A stretch of DNA of 64,000 nucleotides. Origin: Ulva prolifera. Taxonomy: Eukaryota; Chlorophyta; Ulvophyceae; Ulvales; Ulvaceae. The number at the start of each line of letters is the position of its first letter. Position 1 is the stretch's first letter. The notes below the pieces were generated by a model. The model did no database searches. It saw nothing but the letters and a program-made list of their open reading frames with translations, and was not told where the DNA came from. This document shows positions 52,201 to 61,468 of this stretch, one piece after another. The stretch lies in the NCBI GenBank assembly GCA_023078555.1, contig CM041203.1, positions 3,453,981 through 3,517,980 on the forward strand, in the 5' to 3' direction. The translations under genes were made by a program, and so were the position numbers.

Positions 52201-55014
52201 GAGCGCCTTCTGCTGCGCCATCATGCCTGCTTCGCACTCTGCCTTGATCCTCCAGCCGACGATCTCAATGCAGACCGCACTGCACCATAGGTTGTGGCGC
52301 AGCTTGTCAACCCTGACCTTTCCAATCTGCCTCAGGGTTGACGCGAGATCTGTATGAATGATCAAGTCATTTCGTGCAACCTGATCCAAAGTAGAGGCTT
52401 GTGCGTTGCGCTGCAGGACATCCTGCAGCTTCTCTCTAAGTAATGTCAGCTTGAACATGATCGTGTTTTGCTCAACAGAAGTCTGCATCGCTGTGCTGCT
52501 CATCGCCACAGACAGTGCCTCCGCAGGCTGCTGAGCATGCTGTACAGTCTCGTCATGGTCATCAGCCATGTCCTTGTCCACTTTCAGTGCGGCTTGGTCA
52601 GAAATCATCTGTTTCATGCCCGCAATGCCAGCACCTTTGTCTTGGTCACCTGCTTCGCAAAATATGATACATCCATCCTCACAACCAGCCACAAGCATGG
52701 TGCCCAGTGAGTTGCTTGCGATAGTGCTTACTCCACGACCTGCTGCATCACCAACATGCACACATGCGGCTTTCCCCTTGGAACCCACGATCGCACTCCA
52801 TATGGACCCTGTTGGACTGGCCACGGCAACCCTGTCACCATCACAACTCGGTATACCTGTCAAGCGTGCTCCAATAACTCTGCTGTCAATCTCGCACATG
52901 TCTTGCAGCCGCATGCCACGGCCCTTCGCAGTAGTCCAGGCTGAGGCATCAGCGGGAAGGTCACCACAGCGCAGCACATGGTCCAGGAACACGGCGCAGA
53001 TACGGCCAATGCTGCTCTGTGAAGATGGTTCCACGCAGCACATCGCAGTGATGGGTGCATGCACGCGCACTCGGCGCTCTGGGATGAATGGTCCTTGCGG
53101 TGTTAGACAGTCTTCTACATCCAGAGATGCCAGCTCGCATTCTACAAAGCCAATCAGCAGCCGCAAACCACTGAGGGGGTGCGTGAATGCAAGCGCTGTT
53201 GGCACTCCCACAGTGTGCAGAGCCTTCAGACCTGACAACAGGCCGGTTTGCTCGACCCTGCTCAAGAACACTGTAGCACCACTGATAAAAGTCAAAATTC
53301 CAGCCCTAGAATCGATGGCCGAAACCGCATGTGTGATGGGCTGGTGAGAGACGCGATTTCTAAAAATGACTGGCAGACCTTGGCCTCCATGCACGATCCG
53401 AATGACACCTGCTTTGCTGCCAACAACAATCAGCCGGAGCTGTGGGAAGCTGGTGACTGCAGAGAAGCGGGCCGTGAAAGTTCTCTTGTAGGCACATGTT
53501 TGTGAGACACAATCCCAGATGCAGAGCCTTCCATCGCCTGAGCATGTCACCACTTCGCCCTTTCCAATTCCAGGACATGATCCTGTGACCTCTGCCGTGT
53601 GTGCCTCCGAAACAACCTCGGTCACGGCAGAAACCGTTTCCTCAGTTGGTGTCAAGTATAGCAAAATGCGTTTGCCGTCAGTCGATGATACTAGGAGCTT
53701 ATCATGCTCCCGCCCGCCTAACACCATGCTGTGAATCGATGCAATGGCATCCATGCTAAATGCTGAAACCACATGTAGCCCTTGATCTGGCTGAAAGTGG
53801 GTGCACAACAGAATCTCGTTCCTGCCTTCTTGAGCAACCAATAGACGCTCCCGTGTAGTAGCAAGTGCTGTCACGGCAGCATCTTTCAGAGCTGACCCCT
53901 GGAGCTGTAAGGCAGCTGCTGCATGTACAAGTGGATGTGCAGTGCTTATTCAATTCGGTGAGCAGTTATCTGGACATGCAGCAACTTGCAGAAACGCACG
54001 CTCGCCATTAGCATGATTCAAAGGATTCCCATTAAAATCGAAGCAGCACACGTAGCCATCAGAGGTTCCAAGGTATATAGACATGCAATGGAATGCTTGG
54101 CATGTTGGCGATCCTTGCGAGCTGTTGACCCTCTGTGCAACCAGGCGCGACTTGTTCCCATGCGTAATGCACCTCTGGACACAGCAAGCATCCACAGCCA
54201 TGCACAACACCATGTTCTTGTCAAGAGGATTGATCTGAACTTCGACAGCTGCGTGCTCCAGATCCGCACTGGCCAGCAAGCGCAACTGCAGATGCCTGAT
54301 TGATGAGCACGGTAGTGCCATTCTGACGTTCGCACATGAGCCTAAAGGTTGGGTGCGCACATTTTGACTCGCATACATGTGCACTGCTGGTGAAGGATAC
54401 CCATGTGAGACAACCAAATGGCTCCCATCATTCGAGAATGACAGGGAAATGACAGCACCGTGTGCATTGAGTGAAGTGGTGCACTTCTCCTTGGACTGTT
54501 GTGACCACAGAATGAGTCTGGGTTTCGACTCCTGCTCACTTGCCATTCTTGATTGCACACGGATAGGGACATGATGCATGCAAAACAACAGCGGTACAGC
54601 AGAACAGACCTCTGTAGCGTACGCCAATATGCCGCGTTGTCGGCAACATGTGAACTGCTGCACCCCCAAGCCAACGCCAGGAATGACCTCCTGTACAGGC
54701 AGTTTGCATGTGAGGGAGCAGCATGAGCTTCGCATCAGCACCATTGGAAACCAGGGCACTTATTCACAAACAGAAGAGAGACGCAAGAAAAATTTTGATA
54801 TGACCTGGCTGTTTGTTTCGGCGTCCGTCACCACGAAGTGGTTTCCTGCCCGGACAACGTAGTGGCGTTGGTCGATGTATGACACATGCGATGTGCATGA
54901 CACTGCAAACCTACACACGTAGACATGATGTAGATATCGGTGCAAAGTGACCGCAGCTGTGCTCTCAGGCGGGGATTTCTGGATCGTTTACCTAGGCTCT
55001 AGGCTTGCAACCAT
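49228..55014 (-). CDS. CFAP43: CFAP43-like cilia and flagella associated protein (WD40 plus coiled coil)
   Basis: Axonemal protein; CFAP43 with CFAP44 tethers inner-arm dynein f to doublet microtubules in ciliates and Chlamydomonas-type flagella. A short first exon (MVASLEPR, ATG 55014) splices to FAVSCTSHVSYIDQRHYVV. The N-terminal half is a beta-propeller region with WD-like repeats (VVTCSGDGRLCIWDC near 53,530). The rest is coiled coil, with family-typical stretches: LYSEWDLTTVKRRTISMRVL near 51,930; ERALKQMMNGEL near 51,310; TEWTDEQKELAQQF near 51,230; and TLYTPVP-like NLYTPVPDVDMDDMK near the end. Stop is at 49228. Around ten exons. CFAP44 has a related plan and is the main alternative. 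Its presence argues for motile flagella at some life stage. Confidence 0.82.
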
Positions 55015-55695
55015 GGCTCCACGCTAGAGACAACACATGCACTCAGGCCGTGCCTGTCACCCAAACACCACCTGAACTAAAAACAATTGGCGCGAAAGTG
55101 TTGAGAGGAAGCGCTGCGTGGGATGAGATCGGTACGGGACGTTGCCGCTGCGCTGCAACAGGCATCTCTAGGCTAGCAGCATCAAGAAGGTAGTGGCTTA
55201 CGAATGGCATGCATCTGCAGTCTCTGTACGTTTACAAGTTCTTGCAGTGTTGAGATTGCACAAAAGGTGCTCAGCTTGCTCAACACGCGTTTGCCAAAGC
55301 GCCGTCGCCACGCTCCGATTTGGTCTTCGCGACTCCGTTCGCTCAACGTTAGCAAATCACGATATGCACGGCTATTGAAAATGGAGATACACGGATCTTA
55401 CCATATCAGCTCTTCGACGTGAGAATGAACGACTGATCGGCTCTGCATTTTCCGGATGCACAGCTGACACACATGTCTCCGGCAGCTAGCACGCGTGTAT
55501 GTGTCGATGATGCAGGTGCCAGGCAGAACTGCTTTGCGCAAATTCAGTCATAACCAAATCTTTCGCTCAGCTTTCTCCGATGGGCAACATCGACCGGTGC
55601 TCGCCAGCAGCTATCAGGTTGGCATCCCTGGAGTGGATGTCATTAGCCCTTGATGCTTAGAAACGGTGCAGTTCTGCAAAGGCTGAGACCAGTGC
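55015..55695. promoter_or_regulatory. Divergent promoter region
   Basis: 681 bp between the start of the CFAP43-like gene (minus) and the first readable exon of the aluminium-resistance family gene (plus). Both promoters should lie here. No element is assigned. An unseen 5' exon of the plus gene is possible. Confidence 0.35.
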
Positions 55696-57396
55696 ATGCA
55701 TTTACTATCAAAAGTCCAACAACTGATGCAGGACCAAGGTGTCAGACTGCGGTTGCAGAATGATTTTCAGCATATTGATGCAATCGTGGCAATCAACACT
55801 GGGCGCATGGCTGATGCAATAAGGAGAAGTAGCCATATCGCACATCCTGCACCTTACGACTCTATGCTTGATCAAGTTGTGGCTCAGGTCATGGGCACGG
55901 ATGCTGCAGTGGCCAGCATGCGGCTGCTGTCAGGTGTGCCAACTCCTACGAATCAGTCGTTGTGATGATGTGTCCACACTTTGTGAACACCAGGGCATGT
56001 TTTCAGGCACACACGCGATATCAGCTGGTCTTCATGCATGCCTGCGGCCAGGAGATGAGCTTGTGTGTGTGTCAGGGCCCCCATACGACACTCTTGAAGA
56101 AGTTATTGGCACCCGCGGGGCTGCAGGCCAAGGCTCACTTGCAGAATTTAATGTCAGCTTTCGTTGCCTTGATTTTCCATTCACGCAGTCTGGAAAGCTC
56201 GATGTGGTGGCGCTAGAACAAGGCCTGCGGGAAGGTAAGCATCAGCAGATGCTACAACGTTCGCAATCGACAATCGCAGATGCAAGCATTGAGGAAATAA
56301 TGCAGGGCGGCCGAAAGTGTGTCACATTCAAAGATCTTGTGGCTACAGCCTGCGGCCCACATTGACAATCAACGATTTAAATGCGATCATAAAGGTGATT
56401 CGAAGCATTAACCCAAATATCACTGTCGCAATCGACAATTGCTATGGTGTGCGCTCAGTCAAACTCTCCCTGGCAATTGACCGTGTCAATCAGACCGCGG
56501 CTGTGTAAGCTGCATGTGCCTTTGCATATGCCTTAACTTTGGATGATGCACAGGTGAGTTTACGGAGTCGTCGGAGCCTGGACATGTGGGGGCTGATGTG
56601 GTAATGGGATCTTTCATCAAGAACCCAGGTGGCACACTTGCAACAGGGGGTGGATATGTTGCGGGTAGGCCAGATATTGTCAATGCTGTGCGCTCACGAT
56701 GGGGAACTCATCGAGAGCAAGCCAGAGATGCCAAGGCACTACTGCATGGTGGGGGTCTGCTTTGCACTGCCGCCTGCAGCCGATCAGCCTGAAACTGTCA
56801 GTGCGCTGTCAGAGATTTCATTCAATGCGCAGGGCTCTGGCTAGCACCAGGTCGAGTCGGGGAAGCACTGAAAGGTGGCAGACTAATGGCAGACTACGCG
56901 AAACAATCGGGATATGAAGTGGTTCCGGATGATCCAGCAAACGAGCGTCCATCATTCATCACTGCAATACAGTTAGACAGTCCTGAGCGGATGGTCAGAT
57001 TCTGTGAAGTTGTTCAGCAAAACTCACCGGTGGGATCCTATGTGAAGCCCATTGCAGGTGGGAAACTCTCTACCGCTTTGGACGTGCATTGTTCCAGAAC
57101 ACATCAATCAATATCGACGTAATTCCTTCAATCTGACACCTTCCATCCAACACACCAAATCCAAAACAGCCAGATTGATGTTGCATACCTACTGACTACG
57201 TCCATGTGATGCAGGAACAACCCCAGGTTATGAGAGCAAAGTGATTTTCGCTGATGGAACGTTCATAGACGGGTGCACCTCAGAACTATCGGCAGACGGC
57301 CCGATGCGACCACCGTACGTGGTTTATTGCCAAGGTGGCACACACTGGGGCCATTGGAAAAACGTAGTGTCTGCATTGTCCCGGGAACAGATCTAA
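55696..57396 (+). CDS. PLP-dependent enzyme, aluminium-resistance / methionine gamma-lyase-like family
   Basis: Fold-type I pyridoxal-phosphate enzyme of the family called aluminium resistance protein or methionine gamma-lyase-like (Pfam Met_gamma_lyase). The reaction in algae is not established; C-S lyase or related activity is inferred from the family. Exons 55696-55933, 56007-56234, 56306-56446, 56554-56748, 56833-about 57,057 and 57215-57396 join in frame. Key parts are SGTHAISAGL near 56,000, PGDELVCVSGPPYDTLEEVIG, the RPKV-HIQRS-GYSLRP block near 56,330, AIDNCYGEFTE across an intron, and GSFIKNPGGTLA (56,608-56,640) with the expected PLP lysine. The usual RLTAPG stretch after the GGY segment is replaced by an Arg-rich one, so the 56,690-56,748 exon is the least sure. 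The C-terminus (GTHWGHWK) is normal. The start may be further upstream. Confidence 0.8.
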
Positions 57397-57473
57397 CATG
57401 TACACAAAAGTTGTTTAATTGCAGCCTGAACGGGTTTGCTATCTAATCGGAAAGTACGGACCATGCTGTGATG
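57397..57473. other. 77-bp convergent gap
   Basis: Only 77 bp separate the stop codons of two converging genes, so their 3' untranslated regions almost certainly overlap or abut. Confidence 0.6.
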
Positions 57474-58616
57474 TCATTCGGCTTGTTGCCTCTCAGCATC
57501 AGCTCTTCTGAGGCTTGTTGAACTCAGCTTTTCACCTTCGGACATAACACCAAGCACGGGGACAACAAACAGTACTAGTGGCGGGAAGCCTGCCCTGATT
57601 CGGCCTTCATTTATCTTGGCACCGCCCTTCAGCGTCTCCTCGCTTACAACAAGGGCTTGGATATTCTCATCCGTCTCCGCGCGTGTGGGCTTTCCTGGGT
57701 CATCCAGACGCATGATCACTGGTTGCGAAATGGGGCACATGTGCTTCAGAAACTGGCGTACATGCAAGACTCTGTCATCATAGCTCTGGATCAAGCGTTC
57801 ATATTGCTTGCCGGCGAGTAGCTTGTCATCTGCATGCACACAACCATGCCTTGGCCGTTGACAGAGTTAGGTGTGCACACAGTGCCAGACTTTCAGCAAA
57901 GCCTCACCAGTGACTCCGACATAGAGGCTTCCAGATGTGATTGCAGCAGCTGCAGCCAAGAGTAAGCGATGACCCGCATGCAGCCGATCGAAGGTGCCAC
58001 CCAGTGCAACATGCGGAAACAGAAGTGCTTGTGAATGCTCTGCAGGGATCACTGACGTAGGTCGCAATACAAGGCTGTCATAAGGCTCGCAAATGTCCCA
58101 AGATGTCCTCACTGCGGCGCATCTTTCCCCACGCTTGTAGCTCAAAACATCCAGTGCTTGGGAGCTTTCACTGGACACTTCAAACACTCTATCGTACTCC
58201 AGAGCAAGATCTCCTGTAACACAACTTGGTGGTCGGACATGGCGCAACCCAGTAGTTAGGAAGCCACACGGCAACCAGTGTAGCACATGCAGCGTACCGG
58301 ATGGATACTGGTTGTGCAAGAGTGGCACAATATTCCTACACGGAGCCAATCCAGCGACGCAGCCGTAGATTGTACCAATCACGTCCATGATAACGGCTCC
58401 GCAGCTGGGCGTCTGTCTGAGGTCAACAAACACAGTATCTGTGCATAGCGCCATGGCCTTCTCTATGGACGTGATCACGGAAGATGTGTTGATGCTATTC
58501 AGGATCAAGAGCCCATTTGAATGCATGTGTTCACTGTAGCTGCAGCACGTCCCTCTTGTGTTTGTACACCGCAAATGACCAAACGTTGCCGTGGGAACCC
58601 GAGCGAGAACGTTCAT
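57474..58616 (-). CDS. Phosphopantetheine adenylyltransferase with COASY-like N-terminal region
   Basis: Joins 4'-phosphopantetheine and ATP to dephospho-CoA, the fourth step of coenzyme A synthesis. Two exons, 58616-57908 and 57829-57474, encode 354 residues. ATG 58616 was chosen because the upstream frame lacks another ATG. The nucleotidyltransferase half has GGTFDRLHAGH (T-x-GH/HAGH motif, near 57,985) and VGVTDDKLLAGKQYERL across the intron. It also has QALVVSEET and IN-R near 57,620, and SSTSLRR just before the stop. The first about 180 residues resemble the poorly understood N-terminal part of animal-type CoA synthase. Unlike that enzyme there is no dephospho-CoA kinase domain; the protein ends after the adenylyltransferase. 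Confidence 0.85.
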
Positions 58617-59534
58617 GGGCAGCTCAGATACCGCTGGATTACAAGCTGTCACGTAGCATGCACCCTGTTTGTCAACATCATGTCGCTATTGTTGTTCGAT
58701 TACCAAGACATCATTGGAAACATCATCTCGCACGCTGGCCCTCAACCGCGACATAATCCTTCCAGGGCGCTGGATGGAGCTTGCGAGATGCCACGATTAC
58801 ACGACAAGATCATTTCGCATGACGGTATGTGAGTCTGCCTGACGCATGGTGTTGACTGGCGCGTTGGCGTTGTTCAACTTGAGGAGGAGTAGTGTTGGCA
58901 TGATGCACGTGACAACGTGGTGGTCGCTCAGACTGACCATACAGCAGGTGAGGTAAAAAACCTCGTGGAACCAGGCCATCCGGAAGTGTAGAAGGTGGCC
59001 ATCGTTTCCAGCAACAATGGAGTGCATGCACATGCACTTTTAAAGGTTCCCGCCCCAGCGATGCAAGGGTAGCTAGGTCACAATAAACTCGTTCTGCAAT
59101 CATGTTCTACCGCAGATTGCTGCATCCACATCACTCACAGGGGGAGCGCTACTGACTCTTAGTGGCAAAAATGCGTATGCGGTGATCGCAAGCTCGGCAT
59201 TCGCCATTCGCCGCTCGGAAGTCTGCCTGACTTGCGGCGCCATTGGCGGCGGCTCTGTACGGGCTAGGTGAGACGTGCTCGGGCGGGGCTCGGGTGGATT
59301 TTGCTTAGAGCAGAGCGGGCTTGTGGCAGTGTGTGGAGGTACAGGGATGGGGCTGGGAGTTCGACCGTTGAGGGCGGGGGTTTTGGGGTCTCGAGATGTA
59401 GCTTCATAGGTGGTAGCAGCGCTCCGCCGGGGTCCGGGTGGGGATGTGTTTTGCTGCCTCAGCGGCGGGCGCTGATTCAAGTGATCCATGCAGCGCAGCT
59501 GGAAGCTGTAGCGGGCAATAGATGCGTGGTTATG
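58617..59534. other. Intergenic stretch leading into LINE cluster
   Basis: About 900 bp. The left part should hold the promoter of the adenylyltransferase gene. From about 59,200 it becomes GC-rich and may be LINE-derived, but I found no match to the other copies. No gene is supported. Confidence 0.3.
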
Positions 59535-59823
59535 TGTGACACAAGACAAAGCCGGAGGGGCCGGTAGCACCGCCAGGACAACACCGAAGCTCACGAACAG
59601 GCTGTTCGGAACAGCCCAAAGCATGCGCGGCAGGAGAGCGGCAGCCACCTCGCATCCGCCCAAACTCAGGGCCAAGTCACAGCAAGCACCCGCACACAGC
59701 ACCCTGCCTCTACCCGACAGGAACCCACTGAACACGCACCCACACTGAATACGCACCCACACACCCCCACACCACACCCACACACCCGAACCTGCTCAAC
59801 CCCCCAACACACACACCCCCACG
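59535..59823 (-). mobile_element. LINE 3' UTR terminal fragment
   Basis: The plus strand begins ACACAAGACAAAGCCGGAGG, then GGTAGCACCGCCAGGAC, the reverse complement of the family terminus. It matches 24,859-25,060 in the other orientation through GGCCAAGTCACAGCAAGCAC. CA-rich sequence fills 59,745-59,820, then the plus-oriented LINE copy starts. Confidence 0.65.
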
Positions 59824-61468
59824 GTGACGCCGCGGGCCAGGACAGCATGGGCAGGGGCCGTGGCCGACACCATTGACGCCACGAATGACGCGGTGGAGCG
59901 CGGACACGCGCCCAGCATCCTTGCGGGCATCGACGAGCTGCTCGGCATGCCGCTCGACCTCCTGGCAGACAAGAAAGCCAGCAAAGGACGGGATCGCCGG
60001 ACGATTGCTCGTGTGGGTGAACGCAGACAGCGATCCCGCAGAGCGATGACGTCCGACCTGACCCCTGACCAGGTCATCCAGACCACCCTGCCCCACCGCC
60101 ACGGCGGGATGGGGCTCCGGCATTACTGTGAGGACACAGCAGACGCGGCGCGTCTGTCCTCTGCAGCGCTGGCCCATCTCGCACTGGCCGGGGGGGTGGA
60201 GCGCGGCCAGCCGTTCCGCGGCGAGGCGGCCGTCGAGATGCAACTGACGCTGGACCGGCTGCGACTGGCATGGGGCGCCGCCATCCCCGGCGTAGCCGAG
60301 TGCCCCGCCGGCGTCGCGGCGTGGGCGAAGGACAACACATCAAAGGTGAGGTTGACACAGCTGCAGAGCCTGCTCGCGCGCACCGAGGCTGACGATCGCA
60401 AAGCCGAGGTCTTTGCGGAGCTCGGCGCGGCCGCCGACGGGCCTTCACCCCATCTGGCAGCAGAAGCACGCGCGGCCATGGCCCGCCTGCGCAGCTGCAT
60501 GGGGGCCCTCGCGTCGGCATGGCTCACAGCGTTTCCCGGACCGGTCACGGGTCTGTCCGACATGGAGTTCGGCGTGTACACTCGGCTGCGGCTCGGGGAA
60601 TCCCTCCTCCCACGCCTCGCCGATGATGGAGACTGCCCATGCGGGCGAAGCGGGGAGGCGGGCATGCACTCGCTGGTCTGCGCTTCTCTCTGGGGAACGG
60701 TCGTCGCACGTCACAACCTGCTCGTCGAGACGTGGCGGCGCGTGATCGCGCGCAGCGGCATCACATCGGCGGTGGAGCCGCACCTGAGCAGGCTCCCAAA
60801 GGGCCTCGGTCAAGGTCTCGCAGCTCCCTCCACGGCCGGCAACGCGTCACCCTCTGCCACCTCCCCGCCCGCCAAAGCCCCGGCCGCGCCCTCAGCCCCT
60901 CTTGGCGCCCAGGCTTGGCCCCCCCTCTCCAGCGACACCTCCGCCACGCCCGCGCGCGATGATGCCGCCGCCGTGCTGGGCGCGGCTGTGCTCAGCGCCG
61001 CCGTCCTCAGCCCTCAGAACCCCCCAGGGTCCCCCGATGCGTGCCCCGCGGCACCGCGTCCAACCTCTTCCACAGCAGCCCCCCCCGATCCCTCAGCCTC
61101 CCTGGCCTCGGCCGCGCCCGCAACACCTCTTGGCGCCCAGGTCCCCATTCCCACCACCTACGCAGCTGCTGTCGTGTTGACGGATGATGTCGAGATGACC
61201 GGCCCAACCCCGGCATCGCCGGCCCCAGCAGGCCCCGCAGCGGCCGCAGGGGACCTCCCCTGTGCGCCGGCAGCCGCCCGCACGCCTTGCGTCGGACAGC
61301 CGCACGCGAAGCCCGCGCATGACGCCCCGCCAGCCATCCTCCCCAGGTCACGCGTGGGCGCCCAGCGGGGCGACATACTCGCGTTCTTTCCGGGCTCGCC
61401 GGTGATCGGCGACGTGTGTGTCACTCACCCGCTTGCAGGTTCCAACGTTCGCGCGGCTGCGCTGCGCG
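59824..61468 (+). mobile_element. LINE copy with the reverse-transcriptase core deleted, frame still open
   Basis: An uninterrupted frame of more than 540 codons. Residues about 1-75 are an Ala/Arg-rich segment not present at this place in the minus copy and probably come from upstream of the polymerase. Then from LTPDQVIQTTLPHRHGG (60,051) the frame follows the thumb-side region of the minus copy, including SCMGALASAWLTAFPG. The CCHC cluster (C-x-C-x8-H-x3-C, DCPCGRSGEAGMHSLVC at about 60,630-60,680) comes next, then a long Pro/Ala-rich linker. The frame reaches the beginning of the putative endonuclease (GDVCVTHPLAGSNVRAAALR, ending about 61,468). Polymerase motifs A to C are absent. It was cut on the 3' side by the junction with the opposing copy. 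Confidence 0.75.

Noticed and set aside
59100-59783. Minus-strand open frame of 227 codons
   Set aside because: Overlaps the LINE 3' terminus and GC-rich non-coding sequence; no family resemblance.
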